Of a DNA stretch of 55,516 nucleotides, positions 29,272 to 37,345 are shown piece after piece (position 1 is the first letter of the stretch; each line of letters begins with the position of its first letter). The position numbers and the translations under genes are program-made. A model generated the notes under the pieces. It saw only the letters and a program-made list of their open reading frames with translations. It was not told the DNA's origin and did not search any database. The DNA comes from Candidatus Liptonbacteria bacterium (GTDB lineage: Bacteria; Patescibacteriota; Minisyncoccia; UBA6257; 2-01-FULL-56-20). The DNA lies in contig JACPLI010000016.1 in NCBI GenBank assembly GCA_016186635.1, positions 1-55,516 of the forward strand, in the 5' to 3' direction.

Positions 29272-30282
29272 TTATACGTTCCTTATCCGTGCCCCTTTCC
29301 GCTCGCCCCTCAAAATCGCGGCGGCTTCCTCCGGCATGACTGCATTGATATCCACGCCCGTGCTCAATTCAAAACCCGCGGGAATGGATACTTTTGGGAA
29401 CACCTCTATATGCCAGTGGTAATGGCGATATCGCGCGCCGTTCTCAAGCGGCGCCGTGTGGATAAAAAAGTTATAGTCGGGGTCATAGAGAAACCGCTTC
29501 ATGCGGCGGAGCACCGACTGGAGCGCACGCGCCACCTCGCGGAGCACGCGGCGCGGCGTTGCCTCGAAGGAGGGAGGATGCGAAGCGGGATACACCCGCA
29601 CCTCAAAGGGCTGCCGCGAAACGAAGGGCGTAACCGCGAGCGCAAGGGCATTTTCCTCAATAATGCGCGTCCCGGCTTCATGCTCAAACCGAAGCATATC
29701 GCAATGGACGCACGCATGGTGCTTCGTAAAATAACTCTTCGAGCCCTCGAGCGAATGCGCGACATCCGGAGGCACGATAGGCAACGCGAGAAGCTGGTAG
29801 TGAGGATGATAAACGGATGCTCCCGCCATAGAACCCCAGTTTGCAAAAGCGGACACATACCGCGAACAGCCGTCATTCGCGAACCGCCGATACATCCGCT
29901 GGATGAGCTCAAGGAGCGAAACGGCTTCCGAGAGGGAAAGCGACGCGAAATTCTTCGTGTGGCTCCGCGTAATGACCAAATCATGGTGCCCGATGCCCTC
30001 GATGTAAGAATAGGGGCCTTGGCGCATTCCCATCGCGCAACGGTCTTCCGCACGCACCGCCGGATACCGGTTCCGAATCACTGCAATCTGCCACTTCCCT
30101 TTCGCCGGGTACCGGGCGCGCAAAGGCACGTTCCCCGATTTTTCCAGGTCCTCAAACGGGCACGTGCGCTTCGGAGAGGGCGCACGCTTCGCCTTCCGCA
30201 AAAGGTCATGCGGGCGCTTCGCCCGCTCGGACGCCATGATAATCCAGTCTCCGGAAACGAGGTCTTGTCTCAACTCGCTCAT
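29272..30282 (-). CDS. galT: Galactose-1-phosphate uridylyltransferase
   Basis: A 336-residue HIT-superfamily enzyme that moves UMP between UDP-glucose and galactose-1-phosphate (or a related sugar phosphate). It begins ELRQDLVSGDWIIMASERAKRP, carries the CPF zinc-type site (TCPFEDLEKSG), NRYPAV, the active-site H-P-H in SVYHPHYQLLALP and the second-half YHWHIEVFPK. Length fits the family. It could act on other hexose phosphates, as in related ADP-glucose phosphorylases. It is followed by a coupled small membrane protein. The upstream spacer holds a 9-bp-type repeat array that forms an inverted repeat with the end of the ZR4 gene. Confidence 0.9.
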   Translation of the reverse strand: MSELRQDLVSGDWIIMASERAKRPHDLLRKAKRAPSPKRTCPFEDLEKSGNVPLRARYPAKGKWQIAVIRNRYPAVRAEDRCAMGMRQGPYSYIEGIGHHDLVITRSHTKNFASLSLSEAVSLLELIQRMYRRFANDGCSRYVSAFANWGSMAGASVYHPHYQLLALPIVPPDVAHSLEGSKSYFTKHHACVHCDMLRFEHEAGTRIIEENALALAVTPFVSRQPFEVRVYPASHPPSFEATPRRVLREVARALQSVLRRMKRFLYDPDYNFFIHTAPLENGARYRHYHWHIEVFPKVSIPAGFELSTGVDINAVMPEEAAAILRGERKGARIRNV

Positions 30283-30384
30283 GGGAGTAATCGCGAATAA
30301 TGCAAATTTGAATTAAATAATGCGAATTGATTGTACCATGTTATTCGCGTTATTTTCCCTTATTCGCGATATTTGCGATCACTC
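30283..30384. repeat. Opposed TTATTCGCG-type repeats between galT and ZR4
   Basis: ATTCGCG and ATTTGCA/ATTTGCG motifs recur about every 9-10 bp on both sides, with the outer ends GGGAGTAATCGC and GCGATCACTCC forming an imperfect inverted repeat. Likely terminator for ZR4. Confidence 0.5.
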
Positions 30385-32166
30385 CTACGCCACTTCGGCC
30401 TGGTAGCATTGTTCGCAATATACGATTTCAGGCCGCTCCGGCGCATACGAGGTCTCGAATTTATTCGGGCAGGGAGACACGCCGTGCGCGTGCGCGGCGG
30501 TGTTACGATATGTTATCTGTCCCCTACTCTCCGCACCATTACACGCGCACACGCGGTGCCACAACTTCAAAGGATTTCTCTTATTCAACCGGGCGCGATG
30601 GCGGCAATTGGGACAAAGCCGCGGCAGAGGCACTTCGTGGGCGCGGTAAAACTGCAACTCGTCGCGCGTCAACCGGAATGCCGTCGTACACTGCTCATTG
30701 CATGTTCCCTTGTGCGCACAACCGATGGTTTGGCTCACCATATCGTCGCTCACATCCTTGATATGATCAGGCAATTGCTCGGGAAAAACGGTAACCTGAT
30801 AATTCCGTTCCTCCGGCTCTTTCCACGAATACCCCCGCCGCACGGCCTCTTCCCGGGCAAGGGGGAAATACTCGTGAGCGGTTGCTTCGTTATATGCGAA
30901 GAGGTGATAATCAACCGGGAAGAATTCTCCATACTTATATATCCTTCCCTGCGAGTCCGTATACGGCACCGTTTTCATCTGCTCAATGATTTTCGCGGAT
31001 TGCCGTTCAAATTCCTCTTGAGAATACTGCTTGTTCAGAATGGCATACTCGGCGTTACGCAAACCAATACACCCGAACAGGTCATGCGAGTTGTGACAAT
31101 TCATCGAATATGTAGCGTTTCTCACCTGGTCCCAAATCTCGGTGCTGCAACGGATGTTCGACGACTGATACCCTACATTGATTGACTCATATACAAGCTC
31201 GGTGGTCCTGCCCCAAAAACAGTAGTCTATTGCGTCTTTCGACTCCACAAGCCCGTATACATATCGCGCATCCTCGACTTTTCTGCAGGTGAATCCTCGG
31301 AAAATGTTTTTCGATTCCTCTATCCAGTTTCCCGATATATTTTGGCTGTGATGCGCAACAAGAGAAGGAACGATGTGCGTTACTTTCGCCTCCTTGAATT
31401 TCGCTTCCAGCGCATCGCGCATCATATAACTCCCCACATTGAATTGCGCAACCAGTTTTTTATATTCTTCTTTGCTGTACTGCACGTTAAAAATACAATT
31501 GCTCTTATTGCGAAGGTTCACGCAGCCAAAACAGCTCTCGCAATTCCGGCAATTGAATAAGAAGAATGAATTACTGCACGCGGTGCATTCCTGCGAATAG
31601 AGAAGATGTTGGCACTGGAAACAATCAATGCATTCGTAACACTGTTCGGATTTCTGGACGGAAAGACCATCAAAGGAATCCTTGGCGTCGTTGAACCACG
31701 TCCCATAGAAACAATGCTCATTAAAGTTGCTCCCGTAGATAAGGTAACAATCTTTCAGGTTGCTCACTCGATTTGTATACTGGCTGTTTACAATGGTCCC
31801 TTGATGCACAATCCCTGGTCGCGGCACACGCTTTAAAAGCTCGCGAAATTGCTCAAAAAACGGCTTTGAGAAATCATAATCCGCGCCGTATTGCCGAGAG
31901 TCCCATTTATCCGACCACCAACACTCCTTGCAGTACACCGTAAATGGAACGGCAGGACTGAATGACATGATCTTCTCCTCCCCGCACAAATCACACTTTC
32001 GTTTATAGAGCGCCCGTTCATTGCGCATCGCGAGTCGCCGCACGAGCCGGCACTCCGGACACCAGGTGGGCGGGGGGACCTGCATCTTTTTATAGAAATC
32101 GAAATCCTCCGATGCAACGGTGAATTGCTGCTTGCAATTTTGGCAGATTCTCTGTTCTTGCGTCAT
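30385..32166 (-). CDS. Cysteine-rich twin-zinc-ribbon repeat protein, paralog 4 (ZR4)
   Basis: A 593-residue paralog of ZR1-3 located 7 kb away from them. N-terminal cysteines sit at exactly the same positions as in ZR1 (C8/C11, C36/C39, C58/C61, C79/C82): CQNC, WCPECRLVRRLAMRNERALY, KCDLC, YCKEC. Middle: CIDCFQCQHLLYSQECTACS, CRNCESCFGCVNLRNKSNCIFN, NSHDLFGCIGLRNAEYAILNKQYS. C-terminus: CAHKGTCNEQCTTAF, F-Y, PRLCPNCRHRARLNKRN, CACN and tail YAPERPEIVYCEQCYQAE. Closest to ZR2 by its C-terminal CAHxGxCxxQCTTAF motif. Promoter TTGAAA-17-GATAAT is 8 nt before the ATG, so the mRNA is probably leaderless. Function unknown. Confidence 0.78.
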   Translation of the reverse strand: MTQEQRICQNCKQQFTVASEDFDFYKKMQVPPPTWCPECRLVRRLAMRNERALYKRKCDLCGEEKIMSFSPAVPFTVYCKECWWSDKWDSRQYGADYDFSKPFFEQFRELLKRVPRPGIVHQGTIVNSQYTNRVSNLKDCYLIYGSNFNEHCFYGTWFNDAKDSFDGLSVQKSEQCYECIDCFQCQHLLYSQECTACSNSFFLFNCRNCESCFGCVNLRNKSNCIFNVQYSKEEYKKLVAQFNVGSYMMRDALEAKFKEAKVTHIVPSLVAHHSQNISGNWIEESKNIFRGFTCRKVEDARYVYGLVESKDAIDYCFWGRTTELVYESINVGYQSSNIRCSTEIWDQVRNATYSMNCHNSHDLFGCIGLRNAEYAILNKQYSQEEFERQSAKIIEQMKTVPYTDSQGRIYKYGEFFPVDYHLFAYNEATAHEYFPLAREEAVRRGYSWKEPEERNYQVTVFPEQLPDHIKDVSDDMVSQTIGCAHKGTCNEQCTTAFRLTRDELQFYRAHEVPLPRLCPNCRHRARLNKRNPLKLWHRVCACNGAESRGQITYRNTAAHAHGVSPCPNKFETSYAPERPEIVYCEQCYQAEVA

Positions 32167-32174
32167 ATGCGCTA

Positions 32175-32203
32175 ATTATCAATTAGTAAGAAGCAATTTT
32201 CAA
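32175..32203 (-). promoter_or_regulatory. ZR4 promoter, leaderless type
   Basis: TTGAAA (32203-32198), 17 nt, GATAAT (32180-32175), 8 nt, ATG at 32166. It overlaps the last bases of the PBP2 gene. Confidence 0.6.
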
Positions 32204-34140
32204 ACGTCCCCATCCCCTTTGTTACTTGTTCCTTGTTCCTTGTCGCCTGTTCCTTGCACGCGACGTTCATAGTACCACTTCAGCACATCCCCACCCACGG
32301 GAATCGCGTTTAAACTCCCTTCTTTCGCATCCTCGACAAGCACGAGGACAATCAGTTTCGGGTCCTCAACGGGCGCGTAGCCCACAAAGAAGGCGTTCAC
32401 CTTGCGGTTATTGTACACCTGCGCGCTGCCCGTTTTTGCCGCAACCGTGAACGGCAGGTCGTGGAGCGCATAAATCGTCGCGTTCGGCGCAGTGACTGCC
32501 TGGCGCATCCCTTTCTCGACCTCTTCGAACTCCCGCGCAAGCCCCGAAAGGTCGCCGACTACTTTCGGAGGAGCGCCGTCCGCCACGACTACCGGCTGCA
32601 GCAGTTTTCCGTCGGTAGCGATGGCATTCATATACACGAGGAGCTGGAGGGGGGTAAGAAGCAAATCTCCCTGCCCGATGGAAACGTTATAGGTATCTCC
32701 CACGAGCCACGGGCGCTTATCCCGCTTTTCCTTCCACTCGATTGAGGGAAGAAACCCGTCAACCTCCCCGGGCAAATCTATTCCCGTGAGAGAGCCCAGA
32801 TTGAATTTCTGCCACCATTCCCGCAGACGGTTTATCCCGAGTCCCTTAATACCCCCGGACGCGCCTGCCTGACCGGCAGGCAGACCGCCGCCCACCTCGT
32901 AGAAATACACGTCGCTCGAAACGGCGATTGCTGACGCCAAATTCACGCTTCCATGCGCACGCCAATCCTTATAGCGCGTAGGTTTTGAAGGATCGAAGGG
33001 GTTCGGGATATCAAGATACCCCGGGGAGAAAATCTCGCGCTTCGGGTCAATCACGCCTTCCTTGAGAGCAGCCACGCCCACTAAGGGCTTTATCGTCGAA
33101 CCCGGGCTGTACGCCCCCGCGATCGCCCTATTAAACAAGGGTTTTTCCGGCGAAGTGAGTATCTCCTTCTTCTCCTTCGTGTGCCCCTGACCAGAAAGAA
33201 GCATGTTGTCGTACGACGGCTCCTGCACGAGTGCGACGACTTCTCCCGTCTGGGGAATAAGCGCAATCCCCACGCCGACTTTTTTGCCAAGCGCACGGAG
33301 CCCCTTCACGAGACGCTCGTAGAAATATGACTGCAACTCAGCGTCAATCGTGAGGCGGAGCGTCGCTCCCCGCGACGGCGCCTGGCGCTCGGAAGCATCA
33401 AGCACGTTCCCCCGCGCGTCGCGCCGCACCACCGTAATTCCCGCGTCCCCCCTCAAAAAATCGTTATAGGACCGCTCCACGCCGTCTTTCCCAATCATCT
33501 CGTCAGCACTGACCGCCGGATTCGCCCGCAAATCCTCCCGGCTCGGGAACCCCACATACCCCAGCACATGTGAGAACGCCTTTCCTTTTTTGTATACCCG
33601 CTCGACGCCATCCTCCACGGTAATGGTCGGGAGGTCGAGCCCCTTCAACACCACCAGCACACGGTCGTTCAGTTCAACGGGAACAGGAATGCGCTCGCCG
33701 AGGCGATCGGGGTCGGCACCCCGAATCCATCCCCACACCTCCTCGGGCGCGATGCCGGCACTCACACGCAATGCCTCAAGCGTCCGGTCTTGAAGTTCCT
33801 CGCGCTTCAAAAATACTGCTGTTTCCAAAAACACGTAGGGTGCAACCTCGTTCTCTGCGAGTACCGTGCCAAACCGGTCCGTGACGATTCCCCGAAGCGG
33901 CGCCGTCTTTTTCACCTGCTCAAGATTCGCGTGTGCGCGCGCCGTATATACCGTTCCCTTTCCCAAACTCAAAAACACAACCCGCCCGGAAAAAGCGACT
34001 GCGAGCGCGAGGACGAGAAACCAGACGTAAATGAGCGGGCGGCTCCCGAGCGGAACCTCCACCACCTCCGCTCCTTCAGCCCAATCTTCCGCCACCGCCT
34101 CTTCAAACGCGGGAATCTCCTCGTGGTTCTTCCTTCTCAT
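32200..34140 (-). CDS. mrdA: Penicillin-binding protein 2 (elongation transpeptidase)
   Basis: A 646-residue class B PBP that cross-links peptidoglycan during rod elongation. One N-terminal membrane helix (about 36-58), the dimerisation domain beginning APLRGIVTDRFGTVLAENE, and the transpeptidase with the active-site serine in YSPGSTIKPLVG (STIK), SSD in place of SxN (IAVSSDVYFYEVG) and KTG in VAAKTGSAQVYNN. Right after the SSD motif is an odd insert, GGLPAGQAGASGG, encoded by a palindrome (32865-32883). The last 20 residues (VQGTGDKEQGTSNKG) come from an ACAAGNN heptamer array. Last gene of mreB-mreC-mreD-mrdA. Confidence 0.93.
   Translation of the reverse strand: MRRKNHEEIPAFEEAVAEDWAEGAEVVEVPLGSRPLIYVWFLVLALAVAFSGRVVFLSLGKGTVYTARAHANLEQVKKTAPLRGIVTDRFGTVLAENEVAPYVFLETAVFLKREELQDRTLEALRVSAGIAPEEVWGWIRGADPDRLGERIPVPVELNDRVLVVLKGLDLPTITVEDGVERVYKKGKAFSHVLGYVGFPSREDLRANPAVSADEMIGKDGVERSYNDFLRGDAGITVVRRDARGNVLDASERQAPSRGATLRLTIDAELQSYFYERLVKGLRALGKKVGVGIALIPQTGEVVALVQEPSYDNMLLSGQGHTKEKKEILTSPEKPLFNRAIAGAYSPGSTIKPLVGVAALKEGVIDPKREIFSPGYLDIPNPFDPSKPTRYKDWRAHGSVNLASAIAVSSDVYFYEVGGGLPAGQAGASGGIKGLGINRLREWWQKFNLGSLTGIDLPGEVDGFLPSIEWKEKRDKRPWLVGDTYNVSIGQGDLLLTPLQLLVYMNAIATDGKLLQPVVVADGAPPKVVGDLSGLAREFEEVEKGMRQAVTAPNATIYALHDLPFTVAAKTGSAQVYNNRKVNAFFVGYAPVEDPKLIVLVLVEDAKEGSLNAIPVGGDVLKWYYERRVQGTGDKEQGTSNKGDGDV
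32216..32257. repeat. Heptamer array at the 3' end of the PBP2 gene
   Basis: Plus-strand units CCTTTGT, TACTTGT, TCCTTGT, TCCTTGT, CGCCTGT, TCCTTGC; coding strand ACAAGNN. In frame, encoding the C-terminal tail. Confidence 0.8.
32865..32883. repeat. In-frame palindromic insert CTGCCTG-CAGGCAG in PBP2
   Basis: 7-bp arms around ACCGG. Adds a Leu-Pro-Ala-Gly-Gln-Ala-Gly stretch in a loop after the SSD motif. Confidence 0.55.
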
Positions 34141-34180
34141 GCACGTAGTATGCCCCGGAGAAATGCTTCGCGCAAAGCCC

Positions 34181-34636
34181 CTACCTATAGCTTCCCCATT
34201 TCACAAGACTCAACCTTATACACGCGAGAATTGCGAGGGCCCATGCGCCGCTCAACGCGGCTTCGCGGAGTATGCGGGGAGCAGCTTCCCCAACGAAGCG
34301 GATATCTGCCGCCGCGTACCAAAGCCCCGCTCCCAGCACCACGGCAACCATAAAACCCGCGGCACACGAGCCCGGGAAAAGGTCCCGCGTGATGCTCACT
34401 GCGACCGGAATCGCCGCGAGGAGCACCACTTCAGCGCTCCACGCCGGCTGCCAATTCAGGAGCCATGCGGCGGAACTTGCGAACAACACAATCTGCGGCG
34501 GCGTAAGAAAAAACGCGAGTCCGAGGAGCGCGATGAAAACCGCGTTCTCAAGCCCGATCCCCATGCCGCCAAATCGTGCCTGCAGCAAAAATGCGATTAC
34601 CATAAAGAACGCGCCATAGATGATATTCCGGTTCAT
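34181..34636 (-). CDS. MreD-like membrane protein
   Basis: A 151-residue hydrophobic protein with about five membrane helices (IIYGAFFMVIAFLLQARFGG, AVFIALLGLAFFLTPPQIVL, AEVVLLAAIPVAVSI, AAGFMVAVVLGAGLWYAA and a final helix). Sequence identity to MreD is not obvious, but it lies exactly where mreD belongs, between mreC (12-nt gap) and PBP2, so it likely anchors the elongasome. An in-frame TTG at 34645 is an alternative start. The plus strand carries a long open frame here that I treat as a shadow. Confidence 0.65.
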   Translation of the reverse strand: MNRNIIYGAFFMVIAFLLQARFGGMGIGLENAVFIALLGLAFFLTPPQIVLFASSAAWLLNWQPAWSAEVVLLAAIPVAVSITRDLFPGSCAAGFMVAVVLGAGLWYAAADIRFVGEAAPRILREAALSGAWALAILACIRLSLVKWGSYR

Positions 34637-34648
34637 TGCGGTCAAAAT

Positions 34649-35326
34649 TCAAAAGGAGATTGGAACATAATCCGTCATAATCTCAAGCACACGCAACTCT
34701 CCCAGCGAATATGGTATGGCAACGCTTGCCTCTTGAAACAATCCATTTTGCCCGGAGTGCGCTTCTCTCACCGTGCCTATCGCAAGCCCGTAGGGTACCC
34801 CCGGCGCCGCGCTCACGATCGCGGCGCCGGGCGAGACCGCCGCGTCATTCGCGATAAGCGTAAGGCGGGGTTCGCTTCCGCCGGCAAGCAGGGCATCCAC
34901 TCCCTTGCTGCCGATGCGCACGGCGTACTTTGCACGCACGTCGAACAGCGTTTCCACCACTGCCGCGCGCGCAAACACCTTCGTGACGCTGCCCACAAAT
35001 ACGCCCCGGAAAAGTGCGGGTTGCCCCACCTGCACCCCCTCCCGTTCTCCCGCGTTTACGAGGAGTTCGTGCTTCACGCCGAACGGATACCGCGAGTATA
35101 CCTCGGCGAGCACCGTGCGTTCAGAACGGAGAGGGAGCTTATACTGGGCAATCTCCCGGCGGGCAAGCTCCGCTTTAAGCGCCACCACCTCCGCCGACAG
35201 GTCGCTCACGGGCGCCTCCGACACTCCCTGCAGCTTCTCTCGAATCCAGAACCCCACTTCGGGGCGGAGCACTGCGAGGCCTACCACAATAACGGTAAGG
35301 AGGATGAGAATGCGTTTTTCGGGCAT
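34649..35326 (-). CDS. mreC: Rod shape-determining protein MreC
   Basis: A 225-residue periplasmic scaffold of the elongation complex. N-terminal membrane helix ILILLTVIVVGLAVL, a short coiled coil (LSAEVVALKAELARREIAQY), then the beta-domain core with LLVNAGEREGVQVGQPALF, GVFVGSVTKVFARAAVVETL and the C-terminal PYGLAIGTV and GELRVLEIMTDYVP. I start at the ATG 35326 (MPEKRILILL) as the longer frame adds a charged leader absent from the family and overlaps a repeat-rich spacer. It is between mreB and the MreD-like gene. Confidence 0.9.
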   Translation of the reverse strand: MPEKRILILLTVIVVGLAVLRPEVGFWIREKLQGVSEAPVSDLSAEVVALKAELARREIAQYKLPLRSERTVLAEVYSRYPFGVKHELLVNAGEREGVQVGQPALFRGVFVGSVTKVFARAAVVETLFDVRAKYAVRIGSKGVDALLAGGSEPRLTLIANDAAVSPGAAIVSAAPGVPYGLAIGTVREAHSGQNGLFQEASVAIPYSLGELRVLEIMTDYVPISF

Positions 35327-35340
35327 AGTTTTGGACTGGT

Positions 35341-35428
35341 TGAGAGGTAAGGGTAAGGATATCGGTATTCTTTTCACTCTTAACATTACCCCCCTCACCA
35401 TACTAGCTTCCTTACCTTAACCCCCTCA
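35341..35428. repeat. Spacer repeats between mreB and mreC
   Basis: TTTTCAC, TCTTAAC, ATTACCC, CCCTCAC at 7-bp steps, flanked by AGGTAAG/GGTAAGG on the left and CCTTACC/TTAACCC on the right, which are roughly complementary. Looks like another hairpin made of short repeats. Confidence 0.45.
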
Positions 35429-36472
35429 CTAAAGTTTTATCTCCAGCGGCTTCAGGGGATTATCAAGCAATGCCCGGTACCCGTCGAAGTCATCCACAAT
35501 CTGCCCTAATCCCCGCACGACGCACGTCAAGGGCTCTTCCGCGACGGAGGTCTTCACTGCCGTCTCCCGCTCGACGAGCTCGTTCAGGCCCCGAAGGAGC
35601 GCGCCGCCGCCGCAGAGGTAAATCCCCTGCGCAAGCATGTCGCCCACAAGCTCCGGCGGCGTGAGTTCAATCACCTCCCGCACCGCGTCCACGATGGTAC
35701 GGAGCGATTTCTGGGTCGCCTGCCGGACATTCGCGTTCTTGACCATTACCTCGCGCGGAAGCCCCGTAGTGTAGTCGCGGCCCCGGATGGAAACCTCAAT
35801 GCGGCCCTCAACGGGAACCGCAGAACCCGCCGCAATCTTCAGGTATTCGGCAGTCGGCTCCCCGATGGCGAGCCGGAACTCGTCCCGCACAAACCGGATA
35901 ATGTCCTCATTCAATTTGTCTCCCGCTACCCGCAGCGTCTTCGCCACCACGATGCCTCCCATCGAAATCACGGCGATATCAGTAGTCCCCCCGCCGACAT
36001 CCACAATCAAACTCGCCGTAGGCGAGAGAATCGGCAGCCGCGCGCCCAACGCCGCCGCCACGGGCGCCTCCACGAGGTAGACCTTGCTGCATCCGGCATT
36101 CGTTGCCGCATCCTCCACCGATTTCCGCTCCACTTCGGTCACGCCGTTCGGAATGGCTATCACGCCGCGCCGGAACCCGAGGAGCGGCGCGCGGCTCGCC
36201 CTCCGCAAGAACTGCCGCAACATCTCCTGCGTCATCTCGAAGTCCGACACGACGCCTCCCACGAGCGGACGGATGACGCTGATGTGCGCGGGTGTCCGCC
36301 CCATCATCTTTTTTGCCTCTTCCCCCACTGCGAGAATCTGGCTCGTTTTCTCGTTCACCGCAGCAACGGAGGGCTCGTTCACCATAAGCCCCTTGCGCCC
36401 CAAATACACAAGACAATTCGCAGTTCCAAGGTCAATGCCGACGTCGCTAAAGATGTAATCAAAGGCAGACAT
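35429..36472 (-). CDS. mreB: Rod shape-determining protein MreB
   Basis: A 347-residue bacterial actin that positions the elongation machinery. Phosphate 1 motif DVGIDLGTANCLVYLGRKG, NEPSVAAVNEKTSQILAVG, the phosphate 2 loop IVDVGGGTTDIAVISMGG, and the adenosine motif YLCGGGALLRGLNELVERE are all present, and length is normal. First gene of the mre operon; TATAAT at 36507-36502 gives a leader of roughly 25 nt, longer than for most genes here. The promoter sits over the 3' end of the upstream restriction gene. Confidence 0.96.
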   Translation of the reverse strand: MSAFDYIFSDVGIDLGTANCLVYLGRKGLMVNEPSVAAVNEKTSQILAVGEEAKKMMGRTPAHISVIRPLVGGVVSDFEMTQEMLRQFLRRASRAPLLGFRRGVIAIPNGVTEVERKSVEDAATNAGCSKVYLVEAPVAAALGARLPILSPTASLIVDVGGGTTDIAVISMGGIVVAKTLRVAGDKLNEDIIRFVRDEFRLAIGEPTAEYLKIAAGSAVPVEGRIEVSIRGRDYTTGLPREVMVKNANVRQATQKSLRTIVDAVREVIELTPPELVGDMLAQGIYLCGGGALLRGLNELVERETAVKTSVAEEPLTCVVRGLGQIVDDFDGYRALLDNPLKPLEIKL

Positions 36473-36501
36473 AGTAGATCGTTTATTTCTAATACGACGG
36501 C

Positions 36502-36507
36502 ATTATA
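36502..36507 (-). promoter_or_regulatory. -10 box of the mreB operon
   Basis: Perfect TATAAT; 29 nt before the mreB ATG. The -35 region (TGTTGC at 17 nt) is weak. Confidence 0.45.
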
Positions 36508-36510
36508 CCC

Positions 36511-37344
36511 CTAAAGAGACATTTGCAACACGAGAAAATGCCCGTTCAAAGGATGCTTGAGCTTAAACAAGCGGCATTTAGATAACTCATCATTTGGAAA
36601 AACAAGCGCCAATTTCCTCCTTTGCTCCTGTTCCTCTGTATCATCGTGGCACGAAAGGACAAGATTCAAAGTGTCGTCTCGTATCTCGGGATACGTATTC
36701 GGATTCAAGATGTTCCCCTCCGCTTTCACTTCGGTCATTATTCGGAATCGCAGTTTTACCGACGCTTTCTTCACATCACGCACGCGACTAAACGTTTCCT
36801 GTTCTGAAAGCAGCGAGGTAACCATTTCCTGCATCTCGCGCGAAATAGTTTTACCGCTCTCATGCAACCGCTCGCGCAGCGCTTGAGAAAACGACTGGCT
36901 GATAAGTTCCTCGGCGGATACGGTCTCAAAGAAGCTCCCATATACCAGACACATTTTTGTATGTCCACCTTTCCTGCCGCGCACCAGATAATACACCGCG
37001 CGCTCGGGCAATGAAAAGATGTCGTCGCCGGCGCGCTCCATTTGCACCCGCATACTACTCGCCTCTCCAGCAATAATGTCGGCGATTACCTTGCTCCGCG
37101 AGGGTATCGTGGAATTAAATGATGCGACGGTATACGACGCGCTGTCCTTCAACTCAATAAGTTCTCCTCCTGTGAAAATACTTCTCTCACCATTCAGCCG
37201 AATCGCCAAATCCGGGAAAATGCCCTTGTTCCTGCATGAGAGCAACCGGCGGACAAAAGGAAAACTGTCTAACCTTCTTACGGTCCTGAACTTCCCTCGA
37301 TTATCGGCAAGAGAGCGAAAAAAATGGAAGATGGAATACGGCAT
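36511..37344 (-). CDS. Putative type II restriction endonuclease (PD-(D/E)xK)
   Basis: A 277-residue protein of no family I recognise, next to a DNA methyltransferase. Residues 43-66 read FPDLAIRL...GGELIELKDS: P44-D45, then E64-L-K66, a good fit to the PD-(D/E)xK nuclease core with a 18-residue spacing. No HNH or GIY-YIG motif. It starts one base after the methyltransferase stop (TGATATG), a coupled order seen in type II systems. A cysteine-poor, mixed charged C-terminal half may bind DNA. It could instead be a BsuBI- or XamI-like enzyme too diverged to see, or an accessory protein. Recognition site unknown. Confidence 0.6.
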   Translation of the reverse strand: MPYSIFHFFRSLADNRGKFRTVRRLDSFPFVRRLLSCRNKGIFPDLAIRLNGERSIFTGGELIELKDSASYTVASFNSTIPSRSKVIADIIAGEASSMRVQMERAGDDIFSLPERAVYYLVRGRKGGHTKMCLVYGSFFETVSAEELISQSFSQALRERLHESGKTISREMQEMVTSLLSEQETFSRVRDVKKASVKLRFRIMTEVKAEGNILNPNTYPEIRDDTLNLVLSCHDDTEEQEQRRKLALVFPNDELSKCRLFKLKHPLNGHFLVLQMSL

Positions 37345-37345
37345 A

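Noticed and set aside
29242-30300. 352-codon plus-strand open frame opposite galT
   Set aside because: Exact shadow of galT, whose HPH motif and length are clear.
34031-35350. 439-codon plus-strand open frame opposite mreC and the MreD-like gene
   Set aside because: Composition is Arg/His-rich with no domain; it is the complement of well-supported mreC coding sequence.
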